From contig NC_088788.1 of the NCBI RefSeq assembly GCF_949628265.1, positions 12,400,001 to 12,464,000 on the forward strand: a stretch of 64,000 nt of DNA, read 5' to 3'. The position numbers and the translations under genes were made by a program. The notes below the pieces were generated by a model. It saw only the letters and a list, made by a program, of their open reading frames with translations. It searched no databases and was not told the DNA's origin. The stretch is from Cloeon dipterum (taxonomy: Eukaryota > Arthropoda > Insecta > Ephemeroptera > Baetidae). Position 1 is the stretch's first letter; each line of letters opens with the position of its first letter. This document shows, piece by piece, positions 1 through 11,685 of this stretch.

Positions 1-2944
1 ACGAGCTCTTCAAAGGTCGGTGTGTGTCTTGACTTAGAAACGGAGTGCAGTCTCGAGGTCAGGTAGCAGGCCATGAGAACGGCGATGACCAGCAGGCCGC
101 CAAGGAGGGTGGCGACCCCGAGGAATGCACCACAGACCTCCTCTCGGTTTTTGGTTGCCTCGTAGCACTCTGAAATACAATTATAAAATTTCGCATTGGC
201 GGATTTTTTGTGTCCTACCGTTTTCTTTCATGAGAACCGTGTACGCGATGTTTTCTCCGAATTTGGTGAACTGATGGTCAACAGCGCTGTCGTTTTCTGG
301 TCCAGTCAGACTCCTCTGCATGCGCACGGTGGCCGTGTTGTTGGCGTTGATATCCCTTCGCCTGCGACCGTGACCCGACGGCTCAAAGAGGTCCAGGCAA
401 AATTCCTTGAGTGAAAAACCGCGTTTTAATTACTTCTTGGGGAATGCATATATATTTAGTTAAATAGCCCCGTAAAATTACGTTGTCCTTTTTTGATGCT
501 CATTGAGGAGCAGAAAAAAATCACGCAGCTGTTGTGAGACAAAGTTGTTCTGTGAGGCGTTTAAAGTCGTCCTCGCGGCATATCAAAAGAAGCCGCAACA
601 GTACTTTTTGCTTCAAATAATCTGCGGATCCGAATGTTGTTTCTGTCGCAAATTAGCTGTGCGAGACAAATCGCATTGGATTTGTCATAAGATCTAGCAA
701 AGCGCGGAAGGAAATGCACTTTTTGCTTGTCAAACGCACGCATGGCCGCGCTTCTAATTAAAGCAAACATAACGGACCGGTGGCACGCAATGTAGGCAAC
801 CGACACTGCACGTTGCAAGTGCTCGAATTATTCCAACTTCAACACTTACTGGCTGGCAATCCTCAGGGACGACGCACGCTTTGATTTCAGAATGAATCCA
901 AAGGGTCGAGCGTTCTTGCAGGGTGCTCAGCAGGAAAGCCTCAAAGTCCAGATAAACCTCGTTCGGCCTCTCCTTGTACCTGCCAGGTTGGTGTGGTATG
1001 ATCGTGGCAAGATCTCGGTTTCGACACCTGCAACAGACAATGGATATTTCTCTGATACAAGTTAAAAGTTTTTGATAAACTAACGCACCCATCCTTGACC
1101 AAGTAGACGTGGCCTGGCACGTGTGGGTTCTCGGGATCAGGAGACACGGTCACTTCCATCAATTTGACGAATCTCCAAACTGAATTTGAGCAGTAAAATT
1201 ATTAGTATTCAGATGTAAGCTGAGAACTTGCCAGATTCCGCGTTAATTCTTGCCCTCAACTGCAGTTTGGTGCCGATTTGAACTGCCTGTTCGATGGGCA
1301 TTTCGCCTTGCTTCATTAACTGGCCAGTTGTCGAGTTTTTGGGAGGCGCTTCCTTGTAAAGAGCAACTTCATACTCCAGGGTACCGGGTTTTTCTTCAAC
1401 CACGCCTGACACACGGGCACCACCAGAGCTACAAAATATTCAAAATCTAAGAAAAATGCATTGATCGTTTGGAAACAATTTAATTTGTCTCAGACTGAAT
1501 AATTTTAAAGAATTATAATTTTACCATTATTTCTGTTCAAATGATTCTTGTCAGTTTGAACCAAATGATTTGTAAGTTATGTGAAATACATTTTTATTTT
1601 AAACACCATATGAATTGGCGAGGCGTATGGATTTTAAAAATTAGTAATGTAGGTTTAGGATCCACTTGGTGGAAAGTTAATTTATCTTGTAACCTATAAA
1701 GTTGTTCAATAAAAAATATTTTCTAAAATTTTAGTTTAATATTTCAAGACACCCAAAAAACAATTTTATTTGTTTCACCAAACAACATTCCAATGCCTTA
1801 TGGCCTAATTTCATGAAAATGTGCGAGTCATCTGCGGCCAAGAGTGCTTATTCGAACTCCACACCCTCCATTCAAAAGAATTCGCATTCGCTTGTTTGCC
1901 CTGACACCGAAACTCAAGCGTGCAAAATCGTCCATCCTGTCGCCCTGCCCAAATCGAAAGGCAACAAGTAAAAAATTGACCCATTGACTTACAAACTTCC
2001 CGCGAATCCGGCCGCTTTGTGCTGGGTCACAATCGGTTCCGGCGGCTTGCACATTAAAATGAGTTCCTGGTCGGCGAGCATCACGACGCCGGGGAACTGA
2101 GGGAACCATAGCCTGACGTGCACGGCACCCTGCAAAAAAGAAGACGCAAAATGCTCTTTATACAGTGTACTGCAAAAATTTGTGCCAAAGAGCGTGCCGC
2201 AATTTCTCCTATTATCAAGAAGAAGAGCCTATGTACGTGTGGTACTTGAGGTGTGCAATTTTTGTATCCTGATGCGAGCGGAGAATAATAACAGGAGGTG
2301 ATGCAAGTTTAGCGGAAAATATGGCTCGTCTCAATCTAAAGCACACGCCACACTTCTGGCCAATTAAAACTTAACTTAACAATTTATTTTTTGATGCTGA
2401 CGTCTGGCATATTTCAATCATATTTTTTACTGTATTAATTTGGAATCACATCATCACACAAAAGTAGCACGCAGGTGTCTAGTAATTACGATCCTTGTTT
2501 TTAAATAATGTTGATGATAATGGGAAGCGTAAAATGATTAATTTGCAATATTTTCTGCAAGGAAGCGAGAGAGAATTATTTAACCGTAATTCGGACTAAA
2601 ATCTTATAACATAATTAATCAATTTACTCCTTGAGAAAGTTCAAGTTGAATAGCGTAATGATCGCATTTAAAACGGTCTCATTACAGTATCGAGCATTAA
2701 AGCGTATTTCGCTCTTGAATCTTACATTAACTTTGACGACCCCGCAACGGTGGAAGTCCGTGACGAGCATGTTGTAAGTCATATCTGTGGGGTCGGACTG
2801 GTCGAGTCGTATTTGACACTGGGGATCAGTGGAAGGGTCAACGGCGCGGTCGTCGGCGAACAGAGGCGCCCCGCGGAAGCCTGACGGCTTCCGCAGCTTG
2901 GCTGATATCGAGTCGCGTGTGCCACCGTTTGAAGCGAAACTGCA
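1..2944 (-). CDS. ZP-domain transmembrane protein, 3' part of gene (runs off left edge)
   Basis: Exons read on the minus strand, in order: 2944-2726, 2129-1993, 1428-1232, 1179-1089, 1027-850, 405-219 and 169-1. They join in frame to about 392 residues, and the last exon is still open at the window edge. The first gives a ZP-N half with conserved Cys (PQCQIRLDQ, YNMLVTDFHRCGV). The next give the linker and ZP-C half (VWRFVKLMEVTVSPDPENP, VKDGCRN, ACVVPEDC, FCLDLF). Exon 405-219 carries a furin-type site (GHGRRRRD) just after the ZP domain. Exon 169-1 codes for one hydrophobic segment (GAFLGVATLLGGLLVIAVLM) followed by a short basic tail. Family knowledge: such proteins are secreted or membrane-tethered, cleaved by furin, and polymerise into apical extracellular matrix or cuticle. 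The intron between 1428-1232 and 1179-1089 uses a GC donor (tctg|gcaagt). The family assignment is firm; the exact orthologue (dusky, miniature, trynity and so on) is not resolved. Confidence 0.9.
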
Positions 2945-3418
2945 CTGCAGATTCGTAACTGAAATTAAACAGACAGGTTTTTATAGTGCAGACATAAACA
3001 AATCATTTTTTACTCTACTAAGCGAGTAAATATCTCTGAGAAAAGGTAAATTGTTGGAGAAAAGACTAGCGGAACTTGTGACATAAAACGCGTTCAATAA
3101 GCTTTAAAAAAAACACACCATCAAGAATGACTAGTGGATTTCAATAAAGTGCATTTTGACAGCCAGATAGAACAAAGGAATAATAGAGCAGTTTTACACT
3201 GTTTTACAGTTAACCTCTGAGCGATCATTGTAAAAAGAAGAGGCCAAATTGAAAATGACGCTCTGCACCTTTTCTCATAACCAGAGTATCTTTTTATCAT
3301 TCGCTTTTGCTATTTCCGCGAGACGGCCGGGCCTTGCAAATTAATTGCCATCTGCAGCGGCGGTGGCGGTGATTACCGCCGCTGATTATCATTACCAAAC
3401 AACATCTGCTCTACTTAC

Positions 3419-3452
3419 CGTCGTAGTCTTGGGCAGCAGACCATGGCACGAC
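3419..3452 (-). CDS. Possible 34-nt upstream micro-exon of the ZP gene
   Basis: On the minus strand a strong acceptor (cctcttgctgtgttgcag) and a strong donor (gtaagtag) bracket 34 nt. Read so that it ends in phase 0, as the next exon (2944-2726) requires, it gives SCHGLLPKTTT. That would lead into CSFASNGG at the start of the ZP-N half. The signals are good, but the peptide is too short to recognise, so the exon is tentative. Any signal-peptide exon must lie further upstream and was not identified. Confidence 0.3.
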
Positions 3453-6400
3453 CTGCAACACAGCAAGAGGAAAATTCAAAGCCACGCCACAATGACCACC
3501 ACTGCCGTTCTTGACCCGCAAACGTACTCGACGTTTTTGACTCATATATCAACAAAGTCTTCTTCTCAGAAAAACATTCCTTACACCTGGTTTGTTTGGT
3601 GTGCGGAAGTGATTCTTTTTTAACCAATTGAAATTCTTGGTAATGATTTAAATAATGCTAAGAACTGAAGACCAATAAATAAAATTTATAATTTTACTCG
3701 ACTTTTTTCTAGCAACACAGTAAAAAATAAATAATTTAAAATTTTAATTAATTTTCTTAAATTTAAAATTACGTTCTGTGCAACAGAGTAACAATTTCGT
3801 ATTAATTTCAATATATCTTTAGCAGAATTTAACATTTACAACTTGGAACACTTTTTTGACAGATTTTTAAGTAATAATATTTTCAAAATATTGGATTAAA
3901 AAAATTATATCTGCTCTGAACAAAACTAGAGTGGCGAATTGAAATTTTGTAACTCAGTCGTCATTTTCCAGACGAGCAAATTAATGCGGCGCAGACAGAC
4001 ACTCCGCATGCATCGAATCAATTCCAGTTATTCGCTGCTCGTCAATCAAGCTTCGCCAGAGAGCAGAATGCAATTACGCGGCGCAGACAATTCGAGTGCG
4101 ATCGCGCAATGACATAACACAAGCAACTAACGGAGTTGTAACTTTCAATGAATTCGAGTGCACGATGACACGCTTGTGTGCGTAAACAGAAGCGAGAGAG
4201 ACAAGCGGATCGCGCATGATGTATAATTCCGAAAACGTATAATAAACTGATTTGCATGCTTGTCTACTGCTCCAGTTCCCAGGCGCCAAAGACATAAAAA
4301 GTTTGGACGCCGCTACGAAAAAATAAGACTATTTTTTGGCACTGCAAATAATACCGTGTCTTTATCTCGCGCCGATATGCATCAACAATGATGAGAGACT
4401 TTTGGTGTCGAACGTGAGAGAGGAGCAATAATTTTATTCGCGCTTTTTGCCGGAGCGTGGTTTGAGCGCGCATTCCGCACATTCCCAGGCGTATTACCAT
4501 TTTCACCAGACCAAGATTTTTTGGCTATTTGCCGCAATTGGCGCTTTTATTGATGTGCGTGTCAGGTGGAACTCGGAATTATATCATCTGGGTTGATTCA
4601 CACGTTTCTCACGTTAGATAATAACTCAATTATTGTTCATCGCAGCGGTGTGTGTCAGTTGTTTACTCTGTGGCGTGAAATTAAAAGCCGCCTCTTCAAA
4701 TTATATTATTTTTAAGAAACCCCTAAAGAGCGAGAATGAGTTACAGTAATGTTATGACTGTGGTTAGTATTGGAGATTATTTTCATGCCAAGTTTTAAAT
4801 TTATAAAATCAAATCCGCTAGCACCGTGTTTTCAAGAATATTAATTTGATGAATTTTCTTTTCCGAAAAATTGCCATTCAAAATAAACGATTGAGACTCA
4901 AAAATTTGTTTTATTTCATAAATTCCCCATAACAATTAACAAAATGAAACTATATCATCTCTACGTTATGGCTCAGCTCTGCGTAATCAGGAGATGGATT
5001 ATTAGTGAAATTTGGAGAGGAAAAATTAAATACCACTTTTCCATGATACACATCTTGCTGTTTTGGCCCCTGAGCTGGAAAATTTCATTCAAAAATTCCT
5101 GCGTGCTGTATATATTTGTTTTAAAACTAAAAATTTTTTAATCATAACAGAATTGCAAGAAGTGAATAAAGCAAATTATTTAAAACTCTAATTTTTTCTC
5201 AAATTCTTCCATTGCCGGATGCTGGCTTTTAGAATGAAATATTCAACAACAGATTGTGCTGAGCTGTGCCAGCTTTTTACCCGTTTAAAGAAATGCAACC
5301 ATATGAGAACTCGAATAGAAATCCTTTTTTTCGAATGCACACCTGTTGTGGACACAGCCTAATCGGCAATCAACCAACTCAGATTGTGAGCAGCACCTCA
5401 TAGCAATCTAGTTACAAGTAAGTGATGGGCGTTAAATCGGTCATCAAGGAGGCAATGGTGCTTGAAAATTGAAATACCCAAGAGGGCTGCATATAAAAAG
5501 CTGCCGCGCTGGGAACGGTTTTTGCCGCCGCGCCGCTGCTGGTGGCGGACGACGCCAAAATCGATTCGGCTGCCTGTCACGAGAGCAATTGCATTCCCAA
5601 CTGAGTCACATCTCATAATTTTTATGCTAAACTGCTTTTCGCTAACGGAGACCGGCCGGCAGAACGAAGCTGAGCAAATTGATTCAGCTGCATTCGTTCG
5701 GCTCCGTATTCTCATGCGTCGGTGCGCGGCTGCTTTATTCCTCTGGACACCGTTTCCGAATATAACAGCAAAAAAACGTCCAGTGGACGGACGTGCCTGA
5801 TTTGTCAGGCAAAAAGACACTTTTCGCGCAATTGTGCGGTTGCAATCCGAATGTGGGCCATGGTTATAATCATAGTGTGCGTATATCACGCGCAAGATAA
5901 CGCTACTCTTCTTTTTGCTTGAGTTTAAATGCGTCCGTTCATGCTCCGGTGCAATGGCAGTCTATTTTCCATTAAATTTTATAGCCGTGGCGCAGGTACG
6001 CGTGAGTAATTTTTTCTATCACGTGTATAATGTGCCGCGTTCTCGTGCATTTTGATTGGGCGATGGTGCGCTGCACACCTGAATGCAGTTATTTATTTCA
6101 GTTTTAATGAAAGAAAGAAAGAAAATCGCCGAAGCACTTGCACAGAGGAAATTAGTTTTCAGGGCATTCAGGTAATCGAGAATTTTTCGCCGTTATATGG
6201 AACGCATGATGCTTGCCAACTATCCCAATTAAAAAAATTAATTATTAAAACCACAACTATATTAATGGCAACAACTATATTATTAAGATAGATACTTTGA
6301 TCATTTGTCAGTCGAAATTAAAGACTGAATGCAGCTCTCTTGCTGTACAGTGAACTACTTTTATATTTCCTGCTCATTGTCAACTAGTTTCAGCTATGCT

Positions 6401-9400
6401 GGTTCCAGCCCTAATTCTTGAGCATGCCTGGAAAAATAAACATAGCTCGCTCAAGTTCATCTGTCTTCATTTTGGCATACCGACATCAGGGATGTTTTCA
6501 AACTTAAATTCGTACGAGAAAACAGTAAGATAAATTGCAAATGTACACGATTTTATTTGACAAACATTTGGCACATTTCATACTGATATTTTTTTTGCCA
6601 AGAACAAAAATAATATTAAATTACGAATCGTTCCAAAATTATCTGGCGTGTATATTCAATTTTCTTTTTTCGTTAATTATTGTTGCTGTCAAATTACTGT
6701 TTTCTGTATCATCAAATTTTAATTGACTTTTTGAATTCCTTCATAGTTGACAAAAATTATTTATTTATTGAGTTTTAATATTCGAAAACCAACGGCAGAA
6801 GATGATATAGCTAAAACATAAGTTTTTACAAAAACCAGGTCAAGAATCTTGTATGTTTATTCAGCTCAAAAATATGTACGCAATTAAGAGATTGAACCCT
6901 ATGTCTTAAAAGAAAGGAGACATGCTTGTGCTCTACTGTGTTTGTGTTCGCGATGTGAAACACACTGCTGATGCTATTGCACCTGGAAAGTAAAATCGAG
7001 AACGTGCCTTTGTGAAGAATTAGTTTTATGGCAGAGTCAGGTACACGAAAACTACAAACTCGGCGTCCGCTGTAATAAAGGCGATTGAAGCATTACCACA
7101 AATAGTATGCGCATCATCGTCATTAGGCAAGATTAATGGCTTTAACTGCATCTCCAAAGTCAGCTTAATTTTGCATAATGGACTGAGTTATGAATAAACA
7201 CGACATTAACGAATGGCATGCCAGACTTGCACGGGAAAGTCTAATTATTTGACGCTTAGTTTTTGGTAGTCACAGAAGAGTGAAGGCAGCCTGGTTGTTG
7301 ACCACATAGTCGAACATTTTAATGGATTTCGTTCTTAGTAAGCGCAATTTTCAAGAGCAGACTGCCAAAGTGATTCGCTTGTAAACGTTTCAAACAATGT
7401 AAGTAAGTTTTAATTGCAGTGATCCAAACCATTCGAGCATTTGTTGTTACTTAGTTTTGTTTCATCAAAAACTGTTCCAATGCTCAAATTATTTTTAACT
7501 CGCATCTCATTAAAATGTAATTAATGGTATAATTTCACCGCGGAAATGAATTTACAACAAGCAAACTCTTTTAGCAAATAATGGTTTAATATATAAAATA
7601 AAAAAGTTATTTAAAAGCAGTGTAGACATAAGGATATTTAACCCCTATTGAACAGGATTATATCTAAAGAGCGGTGATTAATTTCATTGATTTATTTAAA
7701 GAAATGACAAAGACGTTATTGTGAATATTTAAAATAAAAAGTTATTTTAAAATTCTAAAGAAGAAATAATCAACAGTTGGAAGAATACCAAAATTTTTTT
7801 AATGTTAAAAGAAGAAATATTTAATTGTAAGTTGCGTTAAAATTTTTTAAATTTGAAACTATTTTTTACAGTCAACATCGTAATGTGGCAAAGAGTCGTA
7901 GCGCAAATCAGTTGTATAAAGTACGAACCTGAACGAGAAGGCACAGCGCAAGGGCGAGCGATAGTGCAGAGCAGTTAAATCCCATGACTGCGGAAGGAAC
8001 TGCGGAGGCACGTTGCGAACCTGGCGAGCACCGCGAGACAAGTGATCCTGCTAGCATCTCCTTGTGCAGGCGTCAGCTTCTTTTCCTTCCCCGCTCAATC
8101 CTGCGATTGGCGAGCACTTGAGCGCGGCACGCGGTCCGCTATTTCCGTATTGTTCTCGATGCAGATGCAGAGGACACGCGGCGACGAATCTCGCTCGTCT
8201 CATTTCGCCGAACGCACCAAACCAAAAAGGTTGCCAACCCCTAATTAACTTTTACCTCTCTCAGCCGTCGCCAACACCCCGTTATTTGGGTGCAAAAAAT
8301 GCGGAATCAGTGAAAATGAGTTGCGCCTACGACGGCAATTAAGACAACGTAACTTTTGTGTGCGCGCGTGTCATTTACTTTCGAGTACTGCTTTTTGACA
8401 CTTCCGCTTTTAAAAGTGCAGCAAGGAAAACATAACAATGGTTTATTCTAGAAGAAGTTAAAAAAATACAAAATATTTGAAGCGATTGGTGTAAGCATTA
8501 GGCCTGAGATTTAAGTTTGGAACATACATCTTTAAGAAAAATTTCAAGATTAAATTAAGATTTGTGCCAAATTATTTCAAAAGCGGAGTTGAGAGTTAAA
8601 TTTAAAATGGGGACGCAGGGCCTGAAGCCTGAAACGATAGGAAAACCTTTCGAAAATTTAAAATAAATCGCTTGAACGGATAATCTGTTATAAATTTTGC
8701 TGTAAATTGTGTGCAGGTAAAATATTGGTCTACATTTCTTTCATTGCTCAACACAATCAGTGTAATTTAATACTTTTTTTATTCCCACATTTTGGAGCGT
8801 TGGAGTTTTCCCAAAAGAATGACGGTGACCACTGAGTTTTTTTGCAGCATATGGATCATTAAATTTGGGAAGCAGCACCAGTGAAGAGGAAATTTTTGAA
8901 AAGTTACGCAGCTTGGACACAAATTGATTAGATACGTAGTTTGTGTTCACTTTCAAATCAATTTGTGGTGCTTTGTGGCATTCAAAAGTTCAAATGTCTG
9001 AAGAAAATATTATGCCTTCATTCAATCAAAGAAAAATATGGATAATCTAAACACAAAACTCTATTTTCCAACAAATTAAGCCATATATATGAGACTTAAA
9101 ATTTTTCCAATTTAATGCTAAATGTCGATATAAAATTTTCATATTTGTGAAAAAATTTTATCTTTTAAATGGAATATTTCGGTTATAAATTTAAAAATAA
9201 GAAAATGTCGTACAGTGTAAAATAGAAGAGATAAATTTGAAATATAAACTTCAATCAAAAAATTATCCAATAGGAATCACCAAAAACCAATCTTCATATG
9301 AAAATGAGACCGTTCGTCTCGGCTCGCGGCCTAGATTCGTGAAAGAATTATGTAAAAGAGGATTTTGGCACCATCAGTTGCACCTTTTGCCCACTGGCCC

Positions 9401-11250
9401 GTGCAAAACACCGCCCTTGAACGTCCGTTCGCATCTTTCCTCGCATTTTCATATTAAACTGCGAAGAGATTTCTCCCACTCCACAAAATCGTAACGCAAA
9501 GTTATCAGGACATGAATTTATTATGCTCATATAAACGAGAGTAACCGCATATTATCGTTTAAAAGTAATCATTAATAATGATAATTGTTTATAATAGGCG
9601 AGTTAATTACTGCCAGCATCTGGAGAGTCTATTAAGAATTAAAAATACGGTTTCATTGTCGGGAGGTATTGTCTTGTGTGCCATTGTAGTTTTGATTTAT
9701 TTTTACCTTGGTTTTGTTTTATACAAAAGTTTGAAATAACTAGAGGGTTTGATGATTTCTCTCTCACCTATTGCATTCTTTAGGTTAAGATAAATCTGAT
9801 ATTTATTTTCGTAAAAAAGCACAGAATGATTAAGAAGGAAGTTTAAAAGAAGAAATATATGTTACAGTGTACGAAAGTTGTAAAACATAATTGTGTCTGG
9901 ACTGAATAAAAAAATTGTCAATACTTGCAATTTGATTGAACGCATGTGAGAATGTTTTACATCGTAAATCTGACATGAAAAGATGCCAATATTTTTAATT
10001 TAAAAAGGTTAAAAAACGCAAATGAACTCTTCATGTAAAATTTTAAAATTTTCTAATATTTTTCGTTTTTTCCTTTATCATCGTGTTTTATTTTTCAACA
10101 GTTTTGGGAGACTTGAATATAACTAATTTGAACCTTACCAAAATTAAAAATTAGCTATTTTTGAAAACGGTTCTCGTTGACAGTAAGAAGTGTTTTAAAA
10201 ATTAGTAAAAGTCAAAATATTCCTTATTCTTGATGGAGCATGCATTTCTTTTTGGGCAAACATGTGTGATTCACATATTATGTTGTGTTGCGAGCACATT
10301 TGAATAAAACGGTGGGTGCTAGTGGTGTTAAGCCAGAGGAGATGCGCTCACTAAGCAAACCGCAATCTGAAAGTTTGGTCTAATTTGCGAGCGAGTGTCG
10401 TCTTGTCGCGCGCGCACACATTTCCATTGCTCCTCGTTGCGTGATAAGCGCGCGCGGACAGCCCGATATTAACGAGTCCCGTAACTCGCTGCAAGATCAC
10501 TTGCGGAACGAGTCTCTTGAACTTTTCATCTTTTTGTCGCAAAAACAAACGAAATTACGAGTGCGATTTGATTTCATTCAGAGGCCGCGCCCGAGCTATT
10601 TTCCTTCTCGCCGAAACTGTATCTGGGGCGGAGCCGCAAGCGTCGTTGTCAATTACGCTGAAGATGAATTCGGTAGTTAATTGCAGACAAAAGTGAATGT
10701 CCTTTCAAACCTCTTGAATCTGACAGCCGATTGCTAATTATTATGACATTAACTGCGTGAGTTTCACTCCTTAAAATTTAATGCTCATATTTCGTTTGGC
10801 GAATTGAAAATTTTCAGAAATTAAGAATAATCAATTCCACGTGAGATAAAACTCATTAAACTGTTTTATAGACATTTGAATTTTGAACTGAAACTAATTA
10901 TTTCGGATTATATTAGGCGATACGGAGTTGAGGTCGTAAGTTACCAAAGTTGTTATTAACAAAACCAAAAAAACCAGCAAGGAATCTAAAAATATCCAAG
11001 TTGCGAGCACATTCAATCCAAGGCTTAATTTTTACTTACTTGATTTCTTTAGGTTTAGAGCCTAAATGTGAAATTCTGCTAATTGTAAGGTGCACCAAAG
11101 TTTAACCGGGGAAATTTTATTCCTTTTTGAGTTAATATAATGATATTGTCAATTTTCTTAATTCTAAATTGCAACGTTTGCTTTAAATACAGCCATAATT
11201 TAGCATTTACGATGTAATTTTGCAAAAAATCATTTTAGAGATTAAAATTT
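3453..11250. other. Long non-coding stretch (intergenic or 5' intron of the ZP gene)
   Basis: No exon chain with family-like protein was found on either strand. Open frames here are short and have no conserved composition. The stretch alternates AT-rich DNA with GC/CpG-richer islands, roughly at 3960-4480, 5480-5850, 7860-8350 and 10320-10680. A 12-base direct repeat (gcggcgcagaca) occurs near 3977 and 4079. The islands could be regulatory sequence or non-coding exons; nothing in the sequence decides this. Confidence 0.5.
10612..10725 (+). repeat. Diverged direct repeat, left copy
   Basis: This segment (aaactgta... caattacgctgaagatgaat ... ttaattgcag ... aaaagtgaa) resembles 11550-11680 in the same orientation. 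The two share an almost identical 20-base core and the same order of smaller blocks. The copies flank the LINE fragment at 11251-11515. Confidence 0.5.
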
Positions 11251-11515
11251 TTGATAATAGATAGTCGTGTTTTTGCCTGTCACGGCTTCCCCTTTTTGCT
11301 GTGTAAAGTAACTGAATTTCATAGTGGAACTCTACCTACCTGTGTGTGCAAACTTTGTGATGAGAGCATAGACTTTTACCATTTTCTTAGTTGTGATAAA
11401 AACAAGATGAGTCCGACTCAAGCTGGAAAATGCCCAGCTAAATAAACTGACCAATTGTAATATTTTCTTTGTTGTACACATAATAGTGTTTAATAAAAAA
11501 TTATTGATTGATTGT
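11251..11515 (+). mobile_element. Non-LTR retrotransposon (LINE) 3'-end remnant
   Basis: A short open frame ends at 11445 with a Cys/His cluster of the form C-x2-C-x7-H-x3-C (CKLCDESIDFYHFLSC). This resembles the zinc-knuckle-like motif found just after the reverse transcriptase in jockey- and CR1-type LINEs. It is followed by a short AT-rich tail with an AATAAA-like signal and a terminal run of ttgattgattg, typical of LINE 3' ends. No reverse transcriptase core or endonuclease is present, so this is a 5'-truncated dead copy. The family is inferred from the motif only. Confidence 0.5.
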
Positions 11516-11549
11516 TTTTGCCACTAAAAATTATTAAAAAATTATATTA

Positions 11550-11685
11550 AACTGTACTCTGCATGGGGTGGTGCTGTAAATTTCTCCTTCAATTACGCCG
11601 AAGATGAATGCAGTGGTTTCGTGTATTTAATTGCGACGAACTGCAGGAAAAAGTGAACATCTTTTCATCTCTGCAGTCTGCATGA
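11550..11685 (+). repeat. Diverged direct repeat, right copy
   Basis: Partner of 10612-10725: shared aaactgta, then caattacgccgaagatgaat, tttaattgc and aaaaagtgaa in the same order. It begins just after the LINE tail. Confidence 0.5.

Noticed and set aside
5398-5895. Minus-strand open frame of 165 codons
   Set aside because: Composition is not protein-like, there is no recognisable motif, and the opposite strand is also open over a GC-rich island. A chance frame is more likely.
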